A DNA stretch of 37,214 nt from Candidatus Nanoarchaeia archaeon (GTDB lineage: Archaea > Nanobdellota > Nanobdellia > Pacearchaeales > GW2011-AR1). The notes beneath the pieces were generated by a model, which worked only from the letters and a program-made list of their open reading frames with translations, was not told the DNA's origin and made no database searches. Below are positions 1 to 7,722 of the stretch, in pieces (positions within the stretch are counted from its first letter, which is position 1; every line of letters begins with the position of its first letter). The DNA lies in contig JAQUKY010000006.1 of assembly GCA_028718805.1 (NCBI GenBank), positions 65,927 to 103,140 of the forward strand, given 5' to 3'. The position numbers were made by a program, and so were the translations under genes.

Positions 1-92
1 ACAATGGTTTCTATTGTTTTTTTGTCTACAAATATAGCTCCTGCTATTTTGTCAAATCCTTTTTTCAAAGCATTTCCTAAAGATTCTAACAT
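1..92 (-). CDS. srp54: Signal recognition particle protein SRP54, N-terminal fragment (cut by window edge)
   Basis: Only the first 30 codons are inside the window, read leftwards from the ATG at 92. The peptide begins MLESLGNALKKGFDKIAG and continues with FVDKKTIETIV, which fits the first helices of the SRP54 N domain. SRP54 is the GTPase that binds signal peptides and SRP RNA and docks with the receptor FtsY at the membrane. FtsY lies about 0.6 kb away on the same strand, which supports the call. A copy of the dispersed intergenic element (144-180) sits about 50 nt upstream. The fragment is too short to check the GTPase motifs. Confidence 0.8.
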   Translation of the reverse strand, partial: MLESLGNALKKGFDKIAGAIFVDKKTIETI

Positions 93-143
93 GTTTTTTA
101 GAAGAAAAGATAGTTAAAAAGGTTTGTTATTTGGATTGTTTTT

Positions 144-180
144 GGTAATGTGATAGACGATTTTAAGCTTTGAAGATAAG
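144..180 (-). repeat. Dispersed intergenic element, copy A
   Basis: Read on the minus strand it contains CAAAGCTTAAAATCGT (157-172), the exact 16-nt core also present in copies at 7659-7674, 10700-10715 and 17882-17897. It precedes SRP54 and points towards it. The TATA-like tail seen in other copies is degenerate here, so the conserved part is not simply a TATA box. Confidence 0.7.
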
Positions 181-331
181 TTGGTTATGTTTGATAATTA
201 TTGTTAAGAATTATAAGTCTTTAGAATCAAAAAGGAGTTTTTATGATTATTGGTGTGATGTTTGCAAAAATATTTTATCATAACTTATATAAGATAATAA
301 TGCTTAAAAGCTTATTTTATTAGTTTAGTAG

Positions 332-682
332 ATGGTAATACCATTGAAGAAACATTTTAGAGAAGAATTGGACCAAGGAGTTATTGACTTAAAAAGGAGT
401 CTTGTTATAGCTAAAAATTCACTTATTAGTTTAAATAATTTTAATTTTAGAAATGCGGAATATAAGGTATATTTAAAATCATGTTGGGAAGATAGTGGAG
501 AAAAATCAATTAAGACAACTTATAAGGGAACACTTGAAGATGCTATCAGAATTGCCGAAAAGCGTTTTATGAAAAAAAATCATAGGAGTGATGTTCAAGC
601 AGATTATTCTGTTGATGTGAAGATTGGAGAAATAGAGTTGTCTGTACCTGACCAATATTGGAAAAAATATATGCATAAATAA
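332..682 (+). CDS. Hypothetical protein, 116 aa
   Basis: I do not recognise this protein. It is soluble, mixed in charge, and has no signal peptide, membrane segment or cysteine motif. Residues 1-40 look helical and the rest mixed alpha/beta (LEDAIRIAEKRF, then SVDVKIGEIELSV). A TATA-like CTTATATAAG at about 284-293 would start transcription some 20 nt before the ATG. Its stop codon (680-682) directly abuts the stop of ftsY on the other strand, leaving no intergenic DNA. Codon use resembles the neighbours, so it is probably a real gene. Confidence 0.6.
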   Translation: MVIPLKKHFREELDQGVIDLKRSLVIAKNSLISLNNFNFRNAEYKVYLKSCWEDSGEKSIKTTYKGTLEDAIRIAEKRFMKKNHRSDVQADYSVDVKIGEIELSVPDQYWKKYMHK

Positions 683-2056
683 TTACAACCCTAAATTTTC
701 AATATATTCTTGTTTGTCGAACAGTTTCAAATCAGGATAGTTTTGCCCTGTACCTAAATAGAAAATGGGTTTATGAGTTGCATGGCTTACTGAGATTATT
801 GTCCCGCCTTTTTCATCAATATCTGCTTTGCTGAGAATACTGCCGTCAATATCTATCATTTCATGGAAAGTTTTTGCCTGCTCTGTTGCATCATTTCCTG
901 CAATTGATTCTGCAACAAAAATCTTTAAATCAGGCTTTGTAACCCTGCATATTTTTTCCATTTCAGTCAAAAGGTTTGTTTTTGTGTGCATTCTTCCTGC
1001 AGTATCAATTAAAACAACATCAATCTTATGTTTTTCTGCATATTTTATTGCGTCAAAACCAACTGCAGAAGGATCACTTCCATAATCATGTTTTACTAAT
1101 GGAACTTTTAACTTGTCTGCATGAATTTGAATCTGTTCAATTGAAGCTGCCCTGAAAGTATCTGCTGCTGCCAAAACAACTGAGAAATTGTTTCTTTGTA
1201 ATAAATAAGCAAGTTTTGCTATGCTTGTTGTTTTTCCAGTGCCATTAATTCCGAAAAATAAGATTACAAAAGGCTTATGTTCACCTTTTTTTAGTTTTAT
1301 TATATCCAAAGGATTGTCTGGATCAATTAAAATATCATTTAATGTTTCTTTGAGCTCTTTTTTTATTTCATCTTCTAAGCCCTCCTTTTTTATTTCTTTA
1401 CCTATTAATCTTTTTGATAAGCTTTTTTTAATATCTTCAACAACCCCTAATGCTACATTATTTTCTAGAAGAAGCATTTCTAAACTTTCAAACATATTAT
1501 TAAAGTCATCTTCTGATATTTTGTATGAGAATCTTTCCTTAATCTTTTTAAAAAAACTTGATTTTTCTCCGCCTGTTTCCTCTATTGGTTCTGCTTTTTT
1601 TGTTTCCTCTTCTCTTGGTACTTCTTTTGGCTTTTCTGTGAATTTTTCTTTTAATTTTGAGAAGAATCCATGTTTTTCTTTTATTGGCTCTTCTACTGTT
1701 TCAGCTGCTTTTTCTTTGATTTTTTCTAGATCGGGTTCGTATTTTTGTTTTCCTACTTCAAATTTTAAAGGGACTTCTGGAATTTCTTCTTCTTTTGCCT
1801 TTTCTATTTTTTCTTCTACTTTCCCAACTTCTTTTTCCAATCTTTCTTCTGTAACCTGCTCAGCTTCTTTAAGTCCTGGTTTCTCTTTTTTCTTTTTATC
1901 TCCTTTCTTTTTTTTCTTGCTAACTTCTTCTTTTACAGGTTTTTCTTTTTTTATTGGTTCTTCTTTGGTCTCTTCTTTTTCCGGCTCTGCCCCAGCTATG
2001 GTTTCTTTTGCTTTGCCAACCCATTCTTTTAGCTTATTCTTTAAAAATCCGAACAT
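683..2056 (-). CDS. ftsY: Signal recognition particle receptor FtsY
   Basis: FtsY is the membrane-associated SRP receptor GTPase. It pairs with SRP54 so that nascent membrane and secreted proteins reach the translocon. Residues 1-170 are a long, highly charged K/E-rich A region. The N domain starts near 180 and the G domain follows. Visible motifs are the P-loop GINGTGKTT (269-277), AADTFRAASIEQ (298-309), DTAGR (351-355), SKADIDEKGG and the closing YLGTGQNYPDL. Length (457 aa) is normal for an FtsY with a long A region. A TATA-like ATATTATAAA about 25-30 nt upstream of the ATG suggests a leaderless mRNA. It is divergent from the phosphatase gene at 2157. Confidence 0.95.
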   Translation of the reverse strand: MFGFLKNKLKEWVGKAKETIAGAEPEKEETKEEPIKKEKPVKEEVSKKKKKGDKKKKEKPGLKEAEQVTEERLEKEVGKVEEKIEKAKEEEIPEVPLKFEVGKQKYEPDLEKIKEKAAETVEEPIKEKHGFFSKLKEKFTEKPKEVPREEETKKAEPIEETGGEKSSFFKKIKERFSYKISEDDFNNMFESLEMLLLENNVALGVVEDIKKSLSKRLIGKEIKKEGLEDEIKKELKETLNDILIDPDNPLDIIKLKKGEHKPFVILFFGINGTGKTTSIAKLAYLLQRNNFSVVLAAADTFRAASIEQIQIHADKLKVPLVKHDYGSDPSAVGFDAIKYAEKHKIDVVLIDTAGRMHTKTNLLTEMEKICRVTKPDLKIFVAESIAGNDATEQAKTFHEMIDIDGSILSKADIDEKGGTIISVSHATHKPIFYLGTGQNYPDLKLFDKQEYIENLGL

Positions 2057-2156
2057 ACTTATGATAACTTTAGTTGGTTTATAATATTTACTAAGATATC
2101 TCCTTTATTATTGACAATTTATTAAGATTTATAAATCCAGAGTGTTTGGTTTATTC

Positions 2157-2732
2157 ATGAGGTGCTACATATATCTATTCAGGCATGGTGTTACCCCAGA
2201 TAATGCAGAGGGTATTTTTTCCGGATGGAGAAATGTCGGTTTAAACGCAAAAGGTTTTAGAGACGCAAAAATAGTTGCTTTAAGACTAAAAGATAATAAA
2301 ATAGATTTGGCTTTTCAAAGTTCTTTAGTCAGGAGTAAGCAAACCCTTAAAGAGGTTTTGAAATATCATCCTGAATGCAGAAGAATTATAGAAGATGACA
2401 GGATTATTGAAAGAAGTTATGGAAATCTGCAGGGAAAAACTCATTTGAACATTGTTGAAAGAGATGGCTACAAAAAATATGATTTGTGGCATAGGGGGTA
2501 TAATGATAAGCCCCCTAAGGGAGAAAGCTTAAAAGAAGTCAATAGGAGAGTAATGAGTTTTATAAGAGATTTGCTGAAGATGATAAAGAAAAATAAGATA
2601 GATGTTGCTATTTCTGCTCATGGAAATTCTATGAGAGCATTTAGAAGATATTTTGAAAAATTGTCAGTTGAAGAGATGTGCACCTTATATAATGATTATG
2701 AAATAGTTTATATTTATTCTGTGAAGGTTTAA
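2157..2732 (+). CDS. Phosphoglycerate mutase-like histidine phosphatase
   Basis: Member of the histidine phosphatase superfamily, most like 2,3-bisphosphoglycerate-dependent phosphoglycerate mutase (3PG to 2PG). Catalytic features from the ATG at 2157 are RHG with nucleophile H10, then FSGWRNVGLNAKG, R59 in SSLVRSKQT, E85 in ERSYGNLQGK, PPKGES, and second histidine H155 in SAHGNSMRAF. ERSYGNLQGK and AHGNSMRAF are closer to mutases than to generic phosphatases. At 191 aa it is shorter than GpmA (about 230-250). I chose the ATG at 2157 over the in-frame GTG at 2142 because TTTATAAAT at 2128-2136 places transcription start at about 2157, implying a leaderless mRNA. GapN and pyruvate kinase in the same window fit a glycolytic role, but another phosphatase substrate is possible. 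Confidence 0.75.
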   Translation: MRCYIYLFRHGVTPDNAEGIFSGWRNVGLNAKGFRDAKIVALRLKDNKIDLAFQSSLVRSKQTLKEVLKYHPECRRIIEDDRIIERSYGNLQGKTHLNIVERDGYKKYDLWHRGYNDKPPKGESLKEVNRRVMSFIRDLLKMIKKNKIDVAISAHGNSMRAFRRYFEKLSVEEMCTLYNDYEIVYIYSVKV

Positions 2733-2757
2733 TAAATTTTCTTTGATAAATCTCTTG

Positions 2758-3693
2758 TTATAACTCTACTATCCTATCACTAAATGAGGATTTAATTTTT
2801 ATTTTCTTATCTCCCTTTGTTACGATTCCTACAATGCCTGCCTTAAAACCAGAGTTATTTATCTCTGACAGGATTAAATCGGCTTTATCTGAACTTGTTG
2901 ATAATATAAATCCGATGCCGCAATTAAATGTTTTGTACATCTCTTCATCAGAAATTCCCTTATCATATAATTCATAGAAAATAGAGTGAGGGTTTATGAT
3001 TCTGCTGTCAATTTTTATATCTCCCTCTTTTAAAGATTTTTTTAATTTGGTATATGCCCCTCCGGTTATGTGCATCATTCCATTAATACCATATTCTTCA
3101 TCTATCTTTGAAATTATGCCCTGGTAAATAAGCGTGGGGATTGTGAACTCTTTTTTGTTTTTATTCCCAAAGACTTCTCTTATCTTTGTGAACCCATTTG
3201 AATGAATCCCGGAACTTTTTATCCCTATTAAAACGTCTCCTATTTTGAACTGATTTGGTTTAGGATTTTTTATAAAACCCAACATAGTTATGCTTAGTTC
3301 AATTCCCTGTGAATCATTGTGTATCGCAGTTTCTCCTCCGGTGATTGCTATATTTCTTTTTTTGCATTCTCCTGCTAGTTTATTCATTATCCGGAGTATG
3401 TATTCACTATTATCTTCAGGCAAGAATAAATGGTCTATTATGGCATAGGGAATTGCTCTTTTGAATGGCATGTCGTTTAAATTCATTGCGATAGCATCAG
3501 TAACTGCATTTTCCAGGGTTTTATATCTCCAATGATAGATTCCCTTTGTTCCTATGCCATCGCTGTGGTGGTATTCTGGAAGATCAAATCTCTTTTTAAC
3601 TATGTCCTCTTTAACTAAGACATAGGGAGTTCTCCATGTTTTTTTTATAATTTCTGCTATATCTTTGTTATATGGCTTGATAGGATCATACAT
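2758..3693 (-). CDS. purM: PurM-like protein (AIR synthase family)
   Basis: Resembles phosphoribosylformylglycinamidine cyclo-ligase, which makes aminoimidazole ribotide in purine synthesis. Motifs are DGIGTK (45-50), AMNLNDMPFKRAIP (69-82), GGETA (119-123), SSGIHSNGF (160-168), HITGG (208-212) and FNCGIGF near 260. This order is that of the PurM fold, with N- and C-terminal lobes. The glycine-rich loop that normally precedes DGxGTK (GGFxG) is missing and replaced by a charged segment. No other purine gene is nearby. The enzyme may therefore be divergent in substrate; other PurM-fold families (SelD, ThiL, HypE) fit less well. CTTTAAATA about 25 nt upstream supports a leaderless start at 3693. 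Confidence 0.72.
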   Translation of the reverse strand: MYDPIKPYNKDIAEIIKKTWRTPYVLVKEDIVKKRFDLPEYHHSDGIGTKGIYHWRYKTLENAVTDAIAMNLNDMPFKRAIPYAIIDHLFLPEDNSEYILRIMNKLAGECKKRNIAITGGETAIHNDSQGIELSITMLGFIKNPKPNQFKIGDVLIGIKSSGIHSNGFTKIREVFGNKNKKEFTIPTLIYQGIISKIDEEYGINGMMHITGGAYTKLKKSLKEGDIKIDSRIINPHSIFYELYDKGISDEEMYKTFNCGIGFILSTSSDKADLILSEINNSGFKAGIVGIVTKGDKKIKIKSSFSDRIVEL

Positions 3694-3810
3694 TAAAAAA
3701 AGAAATTAATTTGCCTATTTAAAGTATCTTGGACTGGAATACAATAAAGGTTATAAATGAATTTTAATTTTTAATTTTGCTTTAAAGGGATAGAAAAGGG
3801 ATAAAATAAA

Positions 3811-4434
3811 ATGATTGTTGTAGACATTGAGACAAGCGGTCTGGATTTTGACAAGTGTGGAATATGGCAGATTGGTGCTATAGATTTAGAGAGCATGGGT
3901 GAATTCTTAGAAGAATGCAGAATTGATGATGAAGATAAAATTTTAAATAGTAATGCCCCAACAGATAGACCTGTTCTGGAAATTATTGGTAAAACTAAAG
4001 AACAATTAAGAGATAAGAGCAAACAAAGTCAAAGAGAGCTTTTAGAACATTTTTTTAAATGGTGTGAAAGGATTAGAATAAAGAATTGTATTTGCCAAAA
4101 TCCTCAGTTTGATCTGGGGTTCATTTGTACAAAATCAAATAAATATAGATTAAAAATGCCAATACATCATAGGGCATTTGATGTTCATAGTCTTGCTTCA
4201 TTAAAATACTTTCAATTAAATAATAAATTTTTAATAAAAGAAGAACACAGCGACATGGGTTTAACCAATACGTTAGATTTTTGTGGTATTAAAGATAATC
4301 GCGGGGCCCATAATGCATTAGAAGATGCAAAATTAACTGCGGAGTGTTTTTCAAGACTGGTTTATGGGAAAGGATTATTCCCAGAATATTCTAAATTTAA
4401 AATTCCCAATTATTTGCAGAATGATAACCTATAA
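3811..4434 (+). CDS. DEDDh-family 3'-5' exonuclease (DnaQ-like)
   Basis: A single-domain RNase T/DnaQ-type exonuclease of 207 aa. The metal-binding residues of the DEDDh class are visible: D5 and E7 in VVDIETSGLD, D101 in NPQFDLGFI, and H167 and D172 in AHNALEDAKLTAECF. Such enzymes trim 3' ends of DNA (proofreading, repair) or RNA. Its last 14 nt overlap the start of the GINS gene, so the two are translationally linked. That association points to a role in DNA replication or repair, which is inference from position only. Confidence 0.8.
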   Translation: MIVVDIETSGLDFDKCGIWQIGAIDLESMGEFLEECRIDDEDKILNSNAPTDRPVLEIIGKTKEQLRDKSKQSQRELLEHFFKWCERIRIKNCICQNPQFDLGFICTKSNKYRLKMPIHHRAFDVHSLASLKYFQLNNKFLIKEEHSDMGLTNTLDFCGIKDNRGAHNALEDAKLTAECFSRLVYGKGLFPEYSKFKIPNYLQNDNL

Positions 4435-4981
4435 TGAACTATATGATGCACTGAGAAAGGAGAGATATTCTGAACAACTTCAGCCTATTCCTAAGAATTT
4501 TATAAAGGAAGTTGCAGATTATTTAAAAGATAAAAAAGAGATGAGTGAAAAGGAAAGTGACGATTTCTCAGACACAATTGCAAAAACTAAAAAACAATTT
4601 GAAAATTCAATTGCTATTTTCAGGGAATTAATGTTAAGAAGAAAAAAGAAAATTTTGGATTTAGCCTTTATTGCAGCTGAAACAGGAATTTCTAAAAGAG
4701 ATTTTGAAAACATGCTGGCGGTGGAAAAAGAAAGTTTTGATGGAATTATGAAAAGCCTTGAAAGAGGGGATAAAAAGATATCTAAGATGCTTAAGGGTGC
4801 AGAGGATGATGATAAGAGCAAGAACAAGATGATCGTTTTTACAGAAGATACAGAGGAGTTTCTCGATTTGGATGGTAATAAACTAGGGCCTTTTAAAAAA
4901 GGCGATGCTGCAAATTTATCAGAAGAGATTGCAAACATTTTAATTGTTGATAAGAAGGCAGAGGCGATTGAAGAGGATTAA
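4421..4981 (+). CDS. Archaeal GINS complex subunit (Gins51/Gins15-like)
   Basis: GINS is part of the replicative CMG helicase with MCM and Cdc45/GAN. The N-terminal A domain begins ITYNELYDALRKERYSEQ followed by LQPIPKNF, a hallmark of archaeal Gins51. The C-terminal B domain carries LDGNKLGPFKKGD and then ANLSEEIANILI. I chose the ATG at 4421 because the family motif starts right there. An in-frame upstream ATG at 4364 would add 19 residues lying inside the exonuclease gene. The mature protein is 186 aa. An acidic low-complexity stretch (about 130-140) links A and B domains. It overlaps the exonuclease gene by 14 nt. Confidence 0.85.
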   Translation: MITYNELYDALRKERYSEQLQPIPKNFIKEVADYLKDKKEMSEKESDDFSDTIAKTKKQFENSIAIFRELMLRRKKKILDLAFIAAETGISKRDFENMLAVEKESFDGIMKSLERGDKKISKMLKGAEDDDKSKNKMIVFTEDTEEFLDLDGNKLGPFKKGDAANLSEEIANILIVDKKAEAIEED

Positions 4982-5034
4982 GTTACCTTTTGGGTATTTT
5001 TTGTGAAGAAGAAATTTTAATGTTTTTGTTGAAC

Positions 5035-5460
5035 TTAAAAGCTATTCAGAATTTTACGCAGAGTCATATAACCCCTGCTGAACTTAATTCTCCTTTTTAT
5101 ATGATCCATTGAAGGCCTGTTCTTTAAACTGTAAGGTTTATGGAGGATTTTATTATGCCTGTGCATACCAGCAATATCCTCCTCATAAAAGTCGTGGAAT
5201 AACGATTCAAAGTGATTTTTATTTATTAAATAAACCATCCTTATCTTATCTGGTTTTTCTGATTCTTTTGTTTCTATTTCCAGAGTAACTCCTCCAGGGA
5301 AAATGTTATGAGAAACACCCGTTTTATCAATTCTTTTCCCGTTATATTTTGCAAATATCTCTTCTGCTTTTTCAACTCTTTCAGGGTATATGACTACCAT
5401 TACTTCTTCAGAATTTCCAAATAATAACTCTTTGAGATTTTTTGTATTTGCTCGTTTCAA
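5035..5460 (-). CDS. Hypothetical protein, up to 141 aa
   Basis: No family recognised. It is a small soluble protein with an alpha/beta start (VMVVIYPERVEKAEEIFAKYNG) and a basic C-terminal tail rich in R and K (SMDHIKRRIKFSRGYMTLRKI). The histidine-rich stretch GMHRHNKILHKPY could bind metal or nucleic acid, but this is speculation. The longest frame begins with TTG at 5460; the first in-frame ATG is at 5400, which would remove 20 residues including a plausible start helix. It lies 35 nt downstream of tRNA-Thr on the same strand, so it could be read from the tRNA transcript. Confidence 0.6.
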   Translation of the reverse strand: MKRANTKNLKELLFGNSEEVMVVIYPERVEKAEEIFAKYNGKRIDKTGVSHNIFPGGVTLEIETKESEKPDKIRMVYLINKNHFESLFHDFYEEDIAGMHRHNKILHKPYSLKNRPSMDHIKRRIKFSRGYMTLRKILNSF

Positions 5461-5494
5461 ACATAGAGCCTCTTGTCACACTCTTAATAATTTA

Positions 5495-5567
5495 AGCCTC
5501 TGGAGGGAATTGAACCCCCAACCCCCTGTTTACAAAACAGATGCTCTAACCATTGAGCTACAGAGGC
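5495..5567 (-). tRNA. tRNA-Thr (anticodon UGU)
   Basis: Full cloverleaf on the minus strand. Acceptor GCCTCTG pairs perfectly with CAGAGGC, the D arm contains GCTCAATGGTTAGAGC, the anticodon loop TTTGTAA gives UGU, and the T arm has GGTTCAATTCC. The discriminator is U73, as expected for archaeal tRNA-Thr. No intron and no encoded CCA. Confidence 0.96.
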
Positions 5568-5660
5568 ATAATTATGCTAAATTTTGCTGGTTTAAAAGGA
5601 TTTTGATTATATATCTTTTGGAATAGATTTATTTAAAAATAATGGACTTCTCTTTCTTAA

Positions 5661-6077
5661 ATGCATAAGGTTAACAGTAAAAAAGAAAGAGTTACCAGAA
5701 AATTAGAAAAACTCCTAGCAGCTTTGCAGGGGCTTGAACCAGGGAAAGAAATATCTTTTACAGGGGTTGTTGCATTTTCCAACATTTTTGATTATCTTAA
5801 GATTACCAGAGATAAGGAGCTTATGAAAACGGACATTAACATGATGACCTATAAGGGAAAAGTAGATATAATCTACTTTCCTAGTTTTCATGGCCTTAAA
5901 AGATATGCAATCCATAATGAAGATTTTAATGTACAAGCAGTAATAAAAGAAGATTGGAAGATTAGACAAGTTAAAGATTTTAGATTTAATGACTTAAATT
6001 ATCACCCCTGTATTTTTGCTAAAATTAATGGAATTGGAAAGAGAAACCAACATGAAATAAGATTTTATTCTTCTTAA
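5661..6077 (+). CDS. Hypothetical protein, 138 aa
   Basis: Not recognised. It is a basic soluble protein. Residues 1-25 form a charged helix (KVNSKKERVTRKLEKLLAAL), followed by an alternating pattern that suggests a mostly beta domain (GKEISFTGVVAF, KVDIIYFPSF, FNVQAVIKEDW). TTTATTTAAAA at 5629-5639 lies about 25 nt before the ATG, suggesting a leaderless mRNA. It ends 16 nt before the end of the convergent ndk gene. Confidence 0.6.
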   Translation: MHKVNSKKERVTRKLEKLLAALQGLEPGKEISFTGVVAFSNIFDYLKITRDKELMKTDINMMTYKGKVDIIYFPSFHGLKRYAIHNEDFNVQAVIKEDWKIRQVKDFRFNDLNYHPCIFAKINGIGKRNQHEIRFYSS

Positions 6078-6093
6078 AAATTTATTCTTATAA

Positions 6094-6630
6094 TTATTTC
6101 CAAACAGTTCTTTCTATTTCTGTTTTCTCAGTTGTTATTGGATAAATTAATTCAGAAAGCTGGTCCGGGGTAAACCAAAGCTTGATTTCTTTTTCAGCAT
6201 TTTTCTGAGAATCTGATGCATGGATAACATTTTCAAAAACACCTGTTTTGCTGTTTATTCTTCCGTATTTTCCTCTTATTGAAGTGGGGTCAGCTTCTTC
6301 AGGATTTGTCTTGCCCACCAATTTCCTAATTTTTGCAATTGCATTTTCTCCATGATAAACTAATACCATTACCCTGTCAGTATGGAATTTTCCCATGATA
6401 TAGTTAACAGTATTTTCAAATATTTCAGTCCCTCTGTCTTTTCCGAATTTTTTAACCTGCTCTTCTCTTAATTCAGAATAATGTTTTTTGGCTAGCTCCT
6501 GAGAAACTTTAAGAATCCTTGCACCAACTATTTTTAACTGGGTTTCAGAAAGGACAGACATTATATTTCCTGTAAGACTTTTTATAAGCCCATCTGGCTT
6601 GATTATTATCAGACATTGCTCAATTTCCAT
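6094..6630 (-). CDS. ndk: Nucleoside diphosphate kinase
   Basis: Moves the gamma phosphate from ATP to other (d)NDPs through a phosphohistidine intermediate. K11 lies in IIIKPDG. The active-site histidine is H137 in NVIHASDS, and RGKYGRI precedes it as in the family. At 178 aa it is about 25-30 residues longer than typical Ndk. The extra length is partly between the N-terminal strands and the active site (SELREEQVKKFGKDRGTEIF) and partly in the C-terminal tail. A copy of the dispersed intergenic element ends 11 nt upstream of the ATG and includes a TATA-like TATAATAAAT. Confidence 0.93.
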   Translation of the reverse strand: MEIEQCLIIIKPDGLIKSLTGNIMSVLSETQLKIVGARILKVSQELAKKHYSELREEQVKKFGKDRGTEIFENTVNYIMGKFHTDRVMVLVYHGENAIAKIRKLVGKTNPEEADPTSIRGKYGRINSKTGVFENVIHASDSQKNAEKEIKLWFTPDQLSELIYPITTEKTEIERTVWK

Positions 6631-6640
6631 TTTGTTTATT

Positions 6641-6690
6641 GGTAATTTATTATACGATTTAATCTTTGCAGGTGAAGTGATTAAGCTCGG
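6641..6690 (-). repeat. Dispersed intergenic element, copy B
   Basis: On the minus strand it reads AGCTTAATCACTTCACCTG, then CAAAGATTAAATCGTATAAT and AAATTACC, matching the consensus of the family along about 45 nt with a few substitutions in the core. It points directly into ndk and its 3' part could act as the ndk TATA box. Confidence 0.65.
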
Positions 6691-6754
6691 TTTCAGTAGC
6701 TTACTCTTCTCTGAAGTATTAAGTTTATTATGATTGTGTTATAAATAAACCCTA

Positions 6755-7624
6755 TTATTCTTCTTTATCTTTTGTTTTCTTAGTTTTTCTTGGCTTCTTT
6801 TCTTTGCCTAAAGAACCAAGGTTCTTTTTGGCTTCAATCTCCTTTTTATCTTTAGTTTTATTCTCCTTTATTTCTTCCTTTGGTTTTTCTTCTGCCTCTT
6901 TTATAATCTCTTTAGGAGATTCTTTCGTTTCTTCTACTTTTATAGCCATTTTTTGAGTTTTTTCTATCTCTTCCTGTGCTTGTTTTATTTTTTCCCGTTC
7001 AATTTCTGCTAACTGATCTAGTCCTTTTTCAATTTCTAATTTTACCTTTTTTTCAATTTTTGGAACTTCTGAAGGCTGCAATGGTCTTATAATCTCCAAA
7101 ACTCTTATTTCACATAGAGAAAGAGGATAAGTTTTTTTTAATTTAAGTGAAAGAGGTTTTTGAAGTCTGTTAGTCAGTATATCATTAAAGATTTCCTGAT
7201 CTTTTCTTTCTGCTAGATAATCTTCTAGCCAATTTTTTGTTAAATTTCTTAGAGTTCTTCTGACCGCTCTCGAAACTTTTTTTCTGGTTATTAAAAAGGG
7301 CTTTACTTTGACTAAGCTTTCTTGAGTTGGAACACTAAATGAATCTTCAACATAACTTATTCTTTTTCTTATCATCCTTCTTATAAAATAAGGCATTAAT
7401 ACAATTTTAATAGGTTCTGCAATAGCAGAATCCTTTTCTATTTTAACTTTTAATACTGCTTCTACTGATTTTCCTCTTAATTGCCTTGTTAAGTCTAATT
7501 TTACAGTCCTTCCATTTAATTGATCAATTGTTTCTCCGACTAATTCTATTTTTGTTTTGACTATAGGAATATCAACACCAAAAAATTTCTTTCTTTTTGT
7601 TATTACTTTTGTTTGTTGTACCAT
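6755..7624 (-). CDS. rps3ae: 30S ribosomal protein eS1 (S3Ae)
   Basis: Archaeal/eukaryotic small-subunit protein eS1, on the platform near the mRNA exit. Residues 1-200 carry the conserved fold: KKFFGVDIPIV, GETIDQLNGRTVKLDLTRQLRG, then IRRMIRKRISYVEDSF. Residues 205-289 form a long K/E-rich coiled extension (QAEIEREKIKQAQEEIEK) not present in typical archaeal eS1 of about 200-220 aa. The dispersed element copy C lies just upstream and may hold its promoter. It is separate from, but on the same strand as, eL42. Confidence 0.9.
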   Translation of the reverse strand: MVQQTKVITKRKKFFGVDIPIVKTKIELVGETIDQLNGRTVKLDLTRQLRGKSVEAVLKVKIEKDSAIAEPIKIVLMPYFIRRMIRKRISYVEDSFSVPTQESLVKVKPFLITRKKVSRAVRRTLRNLTKNWLEDYLAERKDQEIFNDILTNRLQKPLSLKLKKTYPLSLCEIRVLEIIRPLQPSEVPKIEKKVKLEIEKGLDQLAEIEREKIKQAQEEIEKTQKMAIKVEETKESPKEIIKEAEEKPKEEIKENKTKDKKEIEAKKNLGSLGKEKKPRKTKKTKDKEE

Positions 7625-7645
7625 TTTGTGTTTTTATTTTTTATT

Positions 7646-7686
7646 GGTAATTTATTAAACGATTTTAAGCTTTGATTGAGCAGCCT
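7646..7686 (-). repeat. Dispersed intergenic element, copy C
   Basis: Contains the 16-nt core at 7659-7674. The stretch 7648-7680 (33 nt) is identical, in inverted orientation, to 10694-10726. It points into the eS1 gene, and its 3' part TTTAATAAAT lies about 30 nt before the ATG. Confidence 0.8.
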
Positions 7687-7722
7687 GAGTGTTTATGAGT
7701 TTGTAGTTTGTTTATTATATTT

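Noticed and set aside
1221..2084. Long open frame on the plus strand opposite ftsY (287 codons)
   Set aside because: It is the antisense shadow of the K/E-rich region of FtsY: lysine and glutamate codons read backwards give long S/F-rich frames. No start context and no family motif.
2142..2156. Upstream GTG start for the phosphoglycerate-mutase-like gene
   Set aside because: The TATA box places transcription start at about 2157, and the family begins just before RHG. The five added residues have no support.
4364..4420. Longer N-terminus for the GINS protein
   Set aside because: The added 19 residues lie inside the exonuclease gene in another frame, and the Gins51 motif begins at the ATG at 4421.
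5390..5626. Plus-strand frame of 78 codons
   Set aside because: It runs antisense through tRNA-Thr and the start of the 141-aa gene.
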